From the NCBI RefSeq assembly GCF_000383915.1, contig NZ_KB912942.1, forward strand, positions 5,638,564 through 5,702,563: a DNA stretch of 64,000 bases. The letters run 5' to 3'. The translations under genes and the position numbers were made by a program. Within the stretch, counting starts at the first letter, position 1. Each line of letters starts with the position of its first letter. Below, in pieces: positions 22,320-30,606 of the stretch. This stretch comes from Amycolatopsis benzoatilytica AK 16/65 (GTDB taxonomy: Bacteria > Actinomycetota > Actinomycetes > Mycobacteriales > Pseudonocardiaceae). The notes beneath the pieces are model-generated. The model made no database searches, was not told the DNA's origin, and was given only the letters and a program-made list of their open reading frames with translations.

Positions 22320-23195
22320 ATGTCTGCCCAGCCTGCCGGTTCCTCCGGCGAAGTAGCCGCGCCGTACGGAACGGGTCCAGCCTCCCCGGCCGGAACGCCG
22401 CGGAAGGTTCGCATCCACCATCTGCGCGAGCTCAAGGAACGCGGCGAGCCGTGGCCGATGCTCACCGCGTACGACATGTACACCGCCGAGCTGTTCGACG
22501 AGGCAGGCATCCCGGTGCTGCTGGTCGGCGATTCCGCGGCCAACAACGTGTTCGGCTACGACACCTCGCTGCCGGTCACGGTGGACGAGCTGCTCCCCCT
22601 GGTCCGCTCGGTCACTCGGGCGGCGAAGCGCGCGCTGGTCGTGGCGGACCTGCCGTTCGGCTCCTACCAGCTGTCCCCAGAGCAGGCGCTGGCCACGTCC
22701 GTCCGGTTCATGAAGGAGGGCCGCGCGCACGCGGTGAAGCTGGAAGGCGGCCGTCGGTTCGCCGCGCACGTCGAAGCGCTCACCTCGGCCGGGATCCCGG
22801 TCATGGGCCACATCGGCTTCACCCCGCAGAGCGAGCACAACCTCGGCGGTTACCGGGTGCAGGGGCGCGGCGAAGCGGCGGAGGCGCTGCTCGCCGACGC
22901 GCGGGCCCTGCAGGAAGCCGGCGCCTTCGCGGTCGTGATGGAGATGGTGCCCGCCGAAGCGGCCAAGCGGGTCACGCACGAGCTGACGATCCCGACGGTC
23001 GGTATCGGCGCCGGTTCGGACTGCGACGCCCAGGTGCTGGTGTGGCAGGACATGGCCGGGCTGCGCCGGGGCAAGGCGCCTAGGTTCGTCAAGCGCTACG
23101 CCGACGTTGCCGGGGTGCTGCAGAACGCCGCCAAGGCGTTCGCCGAAGACGTCCGGCGCGGCGAATTCCCGGCGCCGGAGCACGAATTCCACTGA
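22320..23195 (+). CDS. panB: 3-methyl-2-oxobutanoate hydroxymethyltransferase
   Basis: 291-residue first enzyme of pantothenate synthesis: adds a hydroxymethyl group from methylenetetrahydrofolate to alpha-ketoisovalerate to give ketopantoate. Family signatures include [32 protein letters not shown] (magnesium aspartate), [14 protein letters not shown], and EMVPAE with the catalytic glutamate. [18 protein letters not shown] is likewise conserved in outline. The first ~25 residues are a variable extension, as in mycobacteria. ATG 22320 was chosen with GGAAGGA about 8-14 nt upstream. Stand-alone, ended by a hairpin; panC/panD are not next to it. Confidence 0.95.
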   Translation: MSAQPAGSSGEVAAPYGTGPASPAGTPRKVRIHHLRELKERGEPWPMLTAYDMYTAELFDEAGIPVLLVGDSAANNVFGYDTSLPVTVDELLPLVRSVTRAAKRALVVADLPFGSYQLSPEQALATSVRFMKEGRAHAVKLEGGRRFAAHVEALTSAGIPVMGHIGFTPQSEHNLGGYRVQGRGEAAEALLADARALQEAGAFAVVMEMVPAEAAKRVTHELTIPTVGIGAGSDCDAQVLVWQDMAGLRRGKAPRFVKRYADVAGVLQNAAKAFAEDVRRGEFPAPEHEFH

Positions 23196-23203
23196 GCTGT
23201 CCG

Positions 23204-23234
23204 GGGAGCGCCGACGCCGGGCCACGGCGCTCCC
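23204..23234 (+). terminator. Hairpin terminator after panB
   Basis: 9-bp perfect stem GGGAGCGCC/GGCGCTCCC with a 13-nt loop, beginning 8 nt after the panB stop and ahead of the convergent ctaG-like gene. Confidence 0.65.
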
Positions 23235-23278
23235 TGCTTCAGCCGAGCGGCCTCGCGACCGCGCGGCGGGCCAGGCAC

Positions 23279-24223
23279 TCACGGCCGGCGGCGGAACCGC
23301 TGGGCGAGTTCCGGGTCGTTCTCCCACCACAGCCCCTTCGCCGGCGCCTCGCCTGATTCCGCTTCCTCGTCCAATTTCCGGTCTAACCGTTTCGCCCGCT
23401 TCTCGTCGTCACGCGCCCATCGGATGAACAACGCGCCGACGAACGGCAGCCCGGCGACGTCGCCGCCGATCCACAGCACACCGGCGCCGATGATCTGGTC
23501 GGTCCGCTGGTCCGGGCCCCATTCGCGATGCACCGCAGCGTAGTGCGCGGGCGCGAGCAGCGGTCCGAGCCACAGCACTAGGCCGAGCGCGCCGTCGAAG
23601 ACCACTTCGGTGAACGAGATCCACACCGACACCAGGTGCGAGCCCTCCCGCGGCGTCGGGTCGAGCTGCACACGGCTGTAGAAGTAGAGGAAGCCGGCCA
23701 GCACGAGCGCAGTGCGCACGAGGCCGCCGACCAGCGCCGAGTCGAGCGAAAGCTCGTACAGCGGCGTCAGGTAGATGATCAGGAACGGCGCGATCAGCAT
23801 CACCGTCACCGACAGCGGGAAGGTGATGAAGCGAGCGAAGCCGCTTCGCCCGTACTTGCGCAGCCAATTGGCGAGCCCAGGCGACGCGGTGCGCATCAGC
23901 AGCGTCACCGGCGCGCCGAGCGCGAGCAGAAGCGGCGTCACCATCAGCAGCACGGTGTTCTGCGTCGCCCGGACCCAGAAGAGCGTCGTGTCGTACTTGC
24001 CGAGGAACGAGCAGGTGACGAACACGAGCGTCGCCAGCCCGCAGAGGAACGCCGAGGTGCGTGCGCCCGCCCAGTTCTCCTGGCGGCGGGCGGCGAGGAC
24101 GTAGGCGACGCCGAGCGCGAGCGCGACAATGACGGCCGGGACGTCGAGCGTCCAGGCCGTCAGGTACGTCGCTCCGCTCAGCGGCGGCAGGTCAGGCACG
24201 ATTTCGATGTGCTCAGTGTGCAC
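23279..24223 (-). CDS. CtaG-type cytochrome c oxidase assembly membrane protein
   Basis: 314-residue polytopic protein of the caa3-CtaG family, thought to help copper delivery or assembly of cytochrome oxidase. About seven helices are visible, with the family's VTCSFLGKYD, NTVLLMVTPLLLALGAP, GPDQRTDQIIGAGVLWIGGD (in outline) and WWENDPELAQRFRRRP-like C-terminus. The family commonly has a histidine-rich N-terminus; here HTEHIE. GTG start at 24223. It begins 16 bp after the uppP stop, so the two are probably one transcript. Mechanism is known only loosely. Confidence 0.88.
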   Translation of the reverse strand: MHTEHIEIVPDLPPLSGATYLTAWTLDVPAVIVALALGVAYVLAARRQENWAGARTSAFLCGLATLVFVTCSFLGKYDTTLFWVRATQNTVLLMVTPLLLALGAPVTLLMRTASPGLANWLRKYGRSGFARFITFPLSVTVMLIAPFLIIYLTPLYELSLDSALVGGLVRTALVLAGFLYFYSRVQLDPTPREGSHLVSVWISFTEVVFDGALGLVLWLGPLLAPAHYAAVHREWGPDQRTDQIIGAGVLWIGGDVAGLPFVGALFIRWARDDEKRAKRLDRKLDEEAESGEAPAKGLWWENDPELAQRFRRRP

Positions 24224-24239
24224 CCGGCGGAATCGTCGG

Positions 24240-25190
24240 CTACGCCGCCCCTGACACCGAGAAGTAGATCAAGCTGCCGATTCCGGCGATACCGCAGTAG
24301 ATGGCGAAGGGGGTCAAGGTGCGCGTCTCGAAGTATTTCGTCAGGAAACGGACAGAAATATAGGACGCGATGAAGGCCACGACGCTGCCGACCAGTGCCG
24401 GGCCGAGCGACGAGCTGTTCTCCGGCTTGAACAGCGAGGGCATCTTGAGCACACCGGCAGCGAGGATCACCGGGGTGGCCAGCAACCAGGCGAACCGGGC
24501 GGCGTCCTCGTGGTCGAGGCCGCGGCGCAGCCCGGCCACCATGGTGATGCCGGAACGGCTGATCCCGGGCAGCAGCGCCAGAATCTGCGCCGAGCCGATC
24601 AGCACGGCCTCCTTGACGCTCAGCTTCGAGAGCCGGACGTCGGTGGCCTCCTCGACGGTGACCGCGCGCATCACCATCGTCTCCTCGGCACTGAAGTCGA
24701 TGGTGTCCTCGGACCGTCCACCGCGCGTTTCGACCGGTTTCCGGGCGAACTTCTCCGCCGCGTAGAGCACCCCGCCGTTGAGCGCGAGGAAGATCGCCGA
24801 CGGCACCGGCTTGCCGAGGAAGTCCCGCAGCAGGCTCTCCAGGAGCAGCCCGGCGATCCCGACCGGGATGGTGGCGAGGATGAGCAGCCAGGCGAGCCGC
24901 TGGTCGGCGGTGCGCACCTCGCGCCCGCGGATCGACGTCCACAGGCCGCCGACGATCCGCACCCAGTCGCGCCGGAAAAACAGCACCAGCGCGAGCGCGG
25001 TGGCCACGTGCATCGCGACCAGCACGGCCAGGTAGGGCGAATCCTTCCCGATGCTCAGGTCGTTCGCCCAGCTCCCGCCGACGAGCGCGGGCAGCAGCAC
25101 GCTGTGCCCGAGACTGGACACCGGAAACAATTCCGACACCCCTTGCAATGCGCCGACCACAATGGACTCGACGTAGCTGACCGCGGACAT
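24240..25190 (-). CDS. uppP: Undecaprenyl-diphosphatase (BacA type)
   Basis: 316-residue membrane phosphatase recycling the C55 lipid carrier for peptidoglycan and polysaccharide synthesis; overproduction gives bacitracin resistance in this family. Both signature loops are present: GALQGVSELFPVSSLGH (about residues 13-29) and PGISRSGITMVAG (about 195-207, with the essential Arg). About eight helices. ATG 25190 has GAAAGG 8 nt ahead; the in-frame upstream stretch to 25313 lacks a ribosome site and would prefix the first helix with a polar tail. An inserted charged loop with RGGRSEDTIDFSAEET after helix 4 is longer than in E. coli BacA, as in other actinobacteria. Confidence 0.93.
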   Translation of the reverse strand: MSAVSYVESIVVGALQGVSELFPVSSLGHSVLLPALVGGSWANDLSIGKDSPYLAVLVAMHVATALALVLFFRRDWVRIVGGLWTSIRGREVRTADQRLAWLLILATIPVGIAGLLLESLLRDFLGKPVPSAIFLALNGGVLYAAEKFARKPVETRGGRSEDTIDFSAEETMVMRAVTVEEATDVRLSKLSVKEAVLIGSAQILALLPGISRSGITMVAGLRRGLDHEDAARFAWLLATPVILAAGVLKMPSLFKPENSSSLGPALVGSVVAFIASYISVRFLTKYFETRTLTPFAIYCGIAGIGSLIYFSVSGAA

Positions 25191-25340
25191 TCGCGGGCCT
25201 TTCTCGAACCGGTTTCGGGATTTCCGCGCAAAAGCTACCGATGCCCCGGTTAACTCCGGGCAAGCCATCCCGGAAAGCGCCCGGAGTACCGCTCGCGGAC
25301 ACCTGTCGTTCATTCACATACTTGAACAACAATCATGTAC

Positions 25341-25370
25341 TTGACCAGTGTTCGCCTGATGTCTTAGCGT
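25341..25370 (+). promoter_or_regulatory. Promoter of beta-helix protein gene
   Basis: -35 TTGACC (25341-25346), 18-nt spacer, -10 TAGCGT (25365-25370). Transcription would start about 55 nt ahead of the ATG at 25430. A 9-bp tandem repeat GTGATCGAA lies in the leader at 25391-25408. Confidence 0.5.
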
Positions 25371-25429
25371 GAGCGCCACGCCGCATCGAAGTGATCGAAG
25401 TGATCGAAGCCTCGACGAGGAGGGTTGGA

Positions 25430-26404
25430 ATGCGTGTACGCGATCGAGTTCTGGCAGCCGCTGCCGGAGCCGTGGCACTGCTCGCGCTCGCCACACCCGC
25501 GGCGTCCGCCGGGACTGTTCCGGTCAAGACTTCCGCCGAACTGAAGGCCGCGCTGGCCGCCGCCACGCCCGGCACCACGATCCAACTGGCCGCGAACACC
25601 ACCTACACCGGCAACTTCAAGGCGACCGCCAACGGCACCAGCTCCAGCCGGATCACCCTGACCGGCCCGCGCAGCGCGGTAGTGCAGGCGTCCGGCGGCC
25701 GGACGATCGAGCTGACCGGCAGCTACTGGACGATCTCCGGCTTCACGGTCACCGGCGGCCAGAAGGGCCTGATGGCCCTCGGCGTGAACCACACGCTGGT
25801 CGACGGGCTCAAGGTCGCCGGCATCGGCAACGAGGGCATCCACTTCCAGCACGGCAGCAGCGACAACGTCGTGCAGAACTCGGAGATCTCCGACACCGGC
25901 AAGGAGAACGGCGGCTTCGGCGAAGGCATCTACTTCGGCTCGGCGAACAGCAACTGGCCGAACGGGCAGCCCGACCACAGCGACCGCAACAAGGCGATCG
26001 GCAACAAGATCGGCCCGAACGTGCGCGCGGAGTCCATCGACGTCAAGGAAGGCACCACCGGCGGCGAACTGCGCGACAACACCTTCGACGGCACCGGCCA
26101 GAGCGGCGAGAACTACGCCGACAGCTGGGTCGACGTGAAGGGCAACGACTACCTCGTCACCGGCAACAAGGGCAGCAAGGTCTTCGTGCACGACGCCACG
26201 TACGGCTCGTTCGAGGTCCACGTACAGGTCGACGGATGGGGCCAGAACAACACCTTCGCCAACAACACCGCGGACGTGCAGGCACCCTCGGCCTACGGGT
26301 TCTACGTGGTCAAAGCGGCCACCGGGAACAAGGTCTGCGCCAGCAACAAGGTGACCAACGCGGGGAAGGGTTTCGCGAACGTAGCCGCAACGCCCGGCTG
26401 CTGA
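25430..26404 (+). CDS. Secreted right-handed beta-helix protein
   Basis: 324-residue exported protein. A Sec signal peptide (MRVRDRVLAAAAGAVALLAL, cleavage after ASA near residue 27) is followed by repeated short strands rich in Asn, Gly and Thr (ITLTGPRS, IELTGSYWTISGF, HTLVDGLKVAGIGNEGI, NVVQNSEISDTG, LRDNTFDGTG) typical of a right-handed parallel beta-helix such as pectate lyases and other carbohydrate-active proteins. I see no pectate-lyase calcium or catalytic Arg motif that I can name, so the activity is left open. GAGGAGGG lies 7 nt before ATG 25430. Two hairpins follow. Confidence 0.85.
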   Translation: MRVRDRVLAAAAGAVALLALATPAASAGTVPVKTSAELKAALAAATPGTTIQLAANTTYTGNFKATANGTSSSRITLTGPRSAVVQASGGRTIELTGSYWTISGFTVTGGQKGLMALGVNHTLVDGLKVAGIGNEGIHFQHGSSDNVVQNSEISDTGKENGGFGEGIYFGSANSNWPNGQPDHSDRNKAIGNKIGPNVRAESIDVKEGTTGGELRDNTFDGTGQSGENYADSWVDVKGNDYLVTGNKGSKVFVHDATYGSFEVHVQVDGWGQNNTFANNTADVQAPSAYGFYVVKAATGNKVCASNKVTNAGKGFANVAATPGC

Positions 26405-26417
26405 CGCGATCACAGAC

Positions 26418-26454
26418 GGGGGCCCGCTCAGCCCGGCGGCGGGGGCGGGCCCCC
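26418..26454 (+). terminator. Hairpin after beta-helix gene
   Basis: 10-bp stem GGGGGCCCGC/GCGGGCCCCC with a 17-nt loop, 13 nt after the stop codon. Confidence 0.65.
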
Positions 26455-26462
26455 ACCTGCGT

Positions 26463-26494
26463 CCGGCGGCGCACCACCCCAGGTGCGCCGCCGG
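26463..26494 (+). terminator. Second hairpin before proline iminopeptidase
   Basis: 13-bp perfect stem CCGGCGGCGCACC/GGTGCGCCGCCGG with a 6-nt loop, ending 24 nt before the next ATG. It may be a second terminator or a leader structure of the downstream gene. Confidence 0.6.
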
Positions 26495-26518
26495 AGCGCG
26501 TTCGGGGAAAGTATCCGC

Positions 26519-27466
26519 ATGGACGAGCTCTACCCGCCGACTCCGGTGCGGGCCGACGGGATGCTGGACGTCGGCGACGGACACCGGATCTACTGCCAGG
26601 AAGCCGGGAACCCGGACGGGAAACCGGTCGCGGTGCTGCACGGCGGTCCGGGCAGCGGGATCTCGCCGATGATGCGCAGGCACTTCGACCCGGAGGCATA
26701 CCGGATCATCCTGTTCGACCAGCGCGGGTCCGGGCGCAGCACGCCAAAGGCGGGCGAGGACGACCTCTCGGCGAACACGTTGTGGCACTTGGTGTCCGAC
26801 ATGGAGCTGCTGCGCGAACGGCTGAACATCGCACGCTGGCAGCTGTTCGGCGGTTCGTGGGGCTCCACCCTCGCTCTGGCCTACGCGCAGACTTACCCGG
26901 CGCGCGTGTCGGAACTGGTACTGCGCGGCGTGTTCACAGTCCGGCAGCGCGAACTCGACTGGCTTTACCGCGGCGGCGCGGCGAATCTGTTCCCCGCTGA
27001 GTGGGAAGCGTTCGTTTCACCGCTGCCGGAGGCACAGCAGGCGGACCCGATTGCCGGGTACGCGGAACTGCTGCGCTCCCCCGACCGCGCGGTGCGCGAA
27101 CGGGCGGCGATCGCTTGGAGCGTCTGGGAAGGCGCGACGGTGGCCTTGCTGCCGCAAGAGTCCTTTGTGCACCAGTACTCCAACCAGGAATTCGCAGTGA
27201 CGTTCGCCCGCCTCGCCGTGCACTACTTCCGGCATGGGGCGTGGCTGGAGGAAGGGCAGCTGATCCGGGACGCGGGGAAGCTGGCCGGCATCCCCGGAGT
27301 GCTGGTGCAGGGACGCTACGACGCGGTGTGCCCGCCGATCACCGCCCATCAGCTGCACCGGGCGTGGCCGGGTTCGGAACTGAAACTGGTCGAGGGCGCC
27401 GGGCACGCGGTCAGCGATCCCGGCGTGATGGCCGCGCTTCGGGCCGCCGCCGACAGCTTCCGATGA
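26519..27466 (+). CDS. pip: Proline iminopeptidase
   Basis: 315-residue cytoplasmic alpha/beta hydrolase (peptidase family S33) that removes N-terminal proline from peptides. HGGPGSG (oxyanion region, about 41-47), FDQRGSGRS, nucleophile Ser113 in GGSWGS, and the lid motif WLYRGGAANLFPAEWEAF characteristic of Pip are present; the acid is in GRYDAVCPP and His in GAGHAVSD. Length is typical. ATG 26519 is preferred to the in-frame start at 26483 because homologues begin with the LYPP motif. A palindromic repeat starts 2 bases after the stop. Confidence 0.93.
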   Translation: MDELYPPTPVRADGMLDVGDGHRIYCQEAGNPDGKPVAVLHGGPGSGISPMMRRHFDPEAYRIILFDQRGSGRSTPKAGEDDLSANTLWHLVSDMELLRERLNIARWQLFGGSWGSTLALAYAQTYPARVSELVLRGVFTVRQRELDWLYRGGAANLFPAEWEAFVSPLPEAQQADPIAGYAELLRSPDRAVRERAAIAWSVWEGATVALLPQESFVHQYSNQEFAVTFARLAVHYFRHGAWLEEGQLIRDAGKLAGIPGVLVQGRYDAVCPPITAHQLHRAWPGSELKLVEGAGHAVSDPGVMAALRAAADSFR

Positions 27467-27467
27467 G

Positions 27468-27520
27468 TCCGTGAAGGGCCCCTTCCGGGAATCGGATTCT
27501 CGGAAGGGGCCCATCACGGA
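27468..27520. repeat. Dispersed palindromic element, copy 2 (likely bidirectional terminator)
   Basis: 53-bp near-perfect hairpin beginning TCCGTGAAGGGCCCCTT and ending in its complement GGGGCCCATCACGGA. It lies exactly between the convergent pip and potC stops. Confidence 0.85.
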
Positions 27521-27529
27521 CTTGCGGTT

Positions 27530-28339
27530 TCAGATCCGGCCGCCGCTGGAGCTGTCGCCGCCGGAGAGCCGCTGCGCCAGGTAGACCGGCACCGTCGACA
27601 CCACGATCAGCACCGCCGCGACCACGTTGACCACCGGGGCCTGGTTGGGCCGGAACAGGTTGTTGTAGATCCAGATCGGCAGCGTTTCCATGCCGGTGCC
27701 GAGGGTGAACGTGGTCACGATGATCTCGTCGAACGACAGCGCGAACGCGAGCAGCCCGCCGGCCAGCAGCGCCGAGCGCAGCATCGGGAAGGTCACCAGG
27801 CGGAAGGTCGTCATGCCGTCCGCGCCGAGGTCCATCGACGCCTCTTCGAGGTTGCCTCCCATCCGGCGCAGCCGGGCGACGACGTTGTTGAACACCACCA
27901 CGATGCAGAACGTGGCGTGCGCGACGATCGCCGTCATCAGGCCGAGGTCTAGGCCGAAAATCGTGCGGAACGCGTTGTTCAGCGCGATGCCGGTGACGAT
28001 GCCGGGCAGCGCGATCGGCAGGATCACCAGCAGCGACAACGAGTTCCGGCCGAAAAACCGGTACTTTTGCAGCGCGAAGGCGGCCATCGTGCCGAGAACC
28101 AGGGCGATCGCGGTGGCCGACAGTCCGGCGACGACGCTCGTCCACAGCGCGTGCAGCGCGCCTTCGTTCGTGACCGCCCGGCCCCACCACTCGAGCGTGA
28201 AGCTCTTGGGCGGCCAGCCGAACGTGGTGTCGGCGTTGACCGAGTTGAGCAGGACCACCAGCAGCGGGAAGTAGATCACCGCGAATCCGACGCCGAGCGC
28301 GGTCCACAGCAGCACCCGGGCGGGTTTCGACATCCGCAC
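27530..28339 (-). CDS. potC: Spermidine/putrescine ABC transporter permease PotC
   Basis: 269-residue inner-membrane permease with six predicted helices. The EAA loop that contacts the ATPase is seen as NLEEASMDLGADGMTTFRLVTFP (in outline, about residues 165-187). The C-terminus GGDSSSGGRI is hydrophilic. The GTG start at 28339 has AGGAGA 5 nt ahead; ATG 28333 is a near alternative. It follows potB by 9 bp and is the last gene of the polyamine operon, closed by the palindrome at 27468. With PotB it forms the translocation path. Confidence 0.92.
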   Translation of the reverse strand: MRMSKPARVLLWTALGVGFAVIYFPLLVVLLNSVNADTTFGWPPKSFTLEWWGRAVTNEGALHALWTSVVAGLSATAIALVLGTMAAFALQKYRFFGRNSLSLLVILPIALPGIVTGIALNNAFRTIFGLDLGLMTAIVAHATFCIVVVFNNVVARLRRMGGNLEEASMDLGADGMTTFRLVTFPMLRSALLAGGLLAFALSFDEIIVTTFTLGTGMETLPIWIYNNLFRPNQAPVVNVVAAVLIVVSTVPVYLAQRLSGGDSSSGGRI

Positions 28340-28348
28340 GGCGGTCTC

Positions 28349-29230
28349 CTAAAGGTTGTCCAGCGCGCCGGTGCGGCGCACCGCGGCCAAGTAGACGAGC
28401 ATGATCACGACCGGCACGGTGGCCACGGTCGCGGCGAACGGCAGGTTGTTGGCCGCGCCGATGTTGTCGTACACGACGTTGCCGAGCATCTGCGACGTGC
28501 CGCCGACGATCTTCACCGCGATGTAGTCGCCGAGCGACAGCGAGAAGGTGAAGATCGAACCCGCCACGATGGCCGGGAAGGTCAGCGGCAGGATCACCGA
28601 CCGGAACGTGCGGAAGGACTTCGCGCCCAGGTCGCCGGAAGCGTCCACCAGCGAGTCCGGCAGCCGCTCGAGACCCGCGTAGATCGGCAGGATCATGTAC
28701 GGCAGCCAGAGGTAGGACAGCGTGATCACGGTGGCCGTGACGCCGTAGCCCGGGCCGGACAGGCCGACCGGGCCCAGCAGCCAGTTCAGCACTCCGTTGC
28801 CGGACAACAGGGTCCGCCACGCGTACGCCTTCACCAGGTAGCTCGCCCACAGCGGCGTCATCACCAGGATGACCAGCAGGCGCTGCGTCTTCGGCGAAGC
28901 CAGCTTGGCCATCGCGAACGCCATCGGGAAGGCGATCACCGCGTCGATCACGGTCACCAGCAACGCGATGCCGACCGTGCGGAAGGTGATCGTGCGGTAG
29001 ACCGAATCACTGAAAAGAGTGACGAAGTTGTCGAACGACCAGTCGGTGACCACCTGTCCGGTGTAGACGTCGGTGGTCCAGAAGGCCGTGATGAACAGGG
29101 CGGCGAGCGCGCCGAGGTAGGCCAGTCCGAGCCAGAGCATCGGGGCCGACAGCAGGAGACCTAGGCGCAGCTTGGGTTTGCGGTGGAAGAAAGCCGAGAG
29201 GCGATGGCCCGGCGGGCTCACTGCGGTCAT
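28349..29230 (-). CDS. potB: Spermidine/putrescine ABC transporter permease PotB
   Basis: 293-residue permease with six or seven helices. After a basic cytoplasmic tail (FFHRKPKLRLG) come the first helix and a large periplasmic-side loop (TTDVYTGQVVTDWSFDNF), usual for PotB. The EAA-like loop is LVDASGDLGAKSFRTFRSVILP (about 211-232). ATG 29230. The 141-bp gap separating it from potD holds a set of palindromes that may attenuate permease expression relative to the binding protein. Confidence 0.92.
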   Translation of the reverse strand: MTAVSPPGHRLSAFFHRKPKLRLGLLLSAPMLWLGLAYLGALAALFITAFWTTDVYTGQVVTDWSFDNFVTLFSDSVYRTITFRTVGIALLVTVIDAVIAFPMAFAMAKLASPKTQRLLVILVMTPLWASYLVKAYAWRTLLSGNGVLNWLLGPVGLSGPGYGVTATVITLSYLWLPYMILPIYAGLERLPDSLVDASGDLGAKSFRTFRSVILPLTFPAIVAGSIFTFSLSLGDYIAVKIVGGTSQMLGNVVYDNIGAANNLPFAATVATVPVVIMLVYLAAVRRTGALDNL

Positions 29231-29272
29231 GGTTTAACACTTTCGGGTGAGGATGGGCGAAGCTGAGCAGCA

Positions 29273-29351
29273 CCCCAATGTGGCATTGGTTGCGTCGCAT
29301 GCACCGAATGCCACATTGGGTGCGTTGGATGCACCCAATGCCACATTGGGG
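29273..29351 (-). repeat. Three-unit palindromic repeat between potD and potB
   Basis: Three ~30-bp units carry the core CCAATGTGGCATTGG or its complement: 29273-29289 (one orientation), about 29305-29319 and 29335-29351 (opposite orientation). The first and third cores form a perfect 17-bp inverted repeat (CCCCAATGTGGCATTGG). The spacers also repeat (TGCGTCGCATGCAC / TGCGTTGGATGCAC). In the transcript this can fold as alternative hairpins. Confidence 0.85.
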
Positions 29352-29371
29352 CTCGCACAGCCCGCGGGAGA

Positions 29372-30580
29372 TCAGCCCTTGATCTCAGTCCAGGCGCGGG
29401 TCCAGTCGCCGTAGTCCTTGCACTTGACGTCTGTGCGGCCGTCGAGGCACTGCGGGATCGGCGTGGTCCAGTACTGGATCTTGGCGGCGTACGCGGCGTC
29501 GTTGGCGTGGTAGGTGTCGCACAGCGACTTGTCCTTGAACTCCGCGCATGCCTTGGAGTTCGCCGGCGCCTCGCCGAAGTACTCGGCGACCTGGGCGTTC
29601 ACCTTCGGGCTCACGATGTAGTCCATCCACTTGTACGCACACGTCTTGTGCTGCGACTTCGTGGCGACCATCCAGGTGTCCGACCAGCCGGTCGCGCCCT
29701 CGCTCGGCACCGTCGCGGCCACCGGCGCGCCCTCGCTCTTGGCGAGGTTCACGGTCACCTGCCAGGCGGTGCTGATCACGCCGTCGCCGTTCTTGAGCGA
29801 CTGCGTTTCCTTGAGGTAGTCCGACCAGTACTCGGAAACCAGCGGACGCTGCTTCTTCAGCAGGTCCACCGCGGCGGCGAACTGCTTGTCGTCCAACGCG
29901 TACGGGTTCTTGATGCCCAGGTCCGGCCGGTGCGCCATCAGGTACAGCGCGGCGTCGGCGATGTAGATCGGCGAGTCGTAGGCGATGACCTTGCCCTTGT
30001 ACGGCGACTTCTCGTCGAACATCGGCGACCACGACTTCGGCTCCGGCGTAACCTTGTCGGTCCGGTACGCGAGCACGTTCGCGCCCCAGCCGTGCGGAAT
30101 GCCGTAGGAGACGTTGTTGACGCTGTTCCACGACTTGTTCTTGAGGAACGGGTAGATGTCGTTGTAGTTCGGCACGAGCGCGGTGTTCACCGGCTCGACG
30201 TCACCCGAAGCGACCAGCCGCAGCGACGCGTCGCCGGAGGCGGAAACCACGTCGTACTGGCCGGTCTTCATCAGCGTGACTGCCTCGTCCGAGGTACCGA
30301 ACGGCTTGACGTTGACCTTGCAGCCGGTCTGCTGTTCGAACGGCGTGACCCAGTTGACCTTTGGGTCGTTCGAGCCGTTCTCCGCGTAACCCGGCCAGGC
30401 GAGCACGTTGAGCTGGCCTTCCGGCTGGCCGAGCTGCGTCAGCGCGGCCAGCTTGGGCGGCGTGAAGCCCTGCGCGCCCGGCGCCGACCCCGTCTTGGAG
30501 TCGGAGCCCGAGGTGCCGCAGGCAGCGAGCAGGAGGCCTACGCCGCACAGCCCTGCGAGCAGCGTCTTCCTGTTCTTCAT
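29372..30580 (-). CDS. potD: Polyamine-binding lipoprotein PotD
   Basis: 402-residue extracellular solute-binding protein. A signal peptide ends in the lipobox LLLAAC (Cys at about 21), so it is tethered to the membrane and hands polyamine to PotBC. The PotD/PotF fold is recognisable from LNVLAWPGYAE, KVNVKPFGTSDEAVTLMKTGQYDVV (in outline), SGDASLRLVASGDVEPVN and PHGWGANVLAYR. Acidic and aromatic residues in these loops normally grip the amino groups; whether it prefers putrescine or spermidine cannot be told. ATG 30580 has GGGAAGG 12 nt upstream. 26 bp after potA. Confidence 0.93.
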   Translation of the reverse strand: MKNRKTLLAGLCGVGLLLAACGTSGSDSKTGSAPGAQGFTPPKLAALTQLGQPEGQLNVLAWPGYAENGSNDPKVNWVTPFEQQTGCKVNVKPFGTSDEAVTLMKTGQYDVVSASGDASLRLVASGDVEPVNTALVPNYNDIYPFLKNKSWNSVNNVSYGIPHGWGANVLAYRTDKVTPEPKSWSPMFDEKSPYKGKVIAYDSPIYIADAALYLMAHRPDLGIKNPYALDDKQFAAAVDLLKKQRPLVSEYWSDYLKETQSLKNGDGVISTAWQVTVNLAKSEGAPVAATVPSEGATGWSDTWMVATKSQHKTCAYKWMDYIVSPKVNAQVAEYFGEAPANSKACAEFKDKSLCDTYHANDAAYAAKIQYWTTPIPQCLDGRTDVKCKDYGDWTRAWTEIKG

Positions 30581-30606
30581 AGCGAGAGAAACCTTCCCGT
30601 GAGGAA

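Noticed and set aside
29273..29351. CRISPR-like array
   Set aside because: Only three units, cores in alternating orientation, spacers themselves repeated and no cas genes; it is a set of palindromes.
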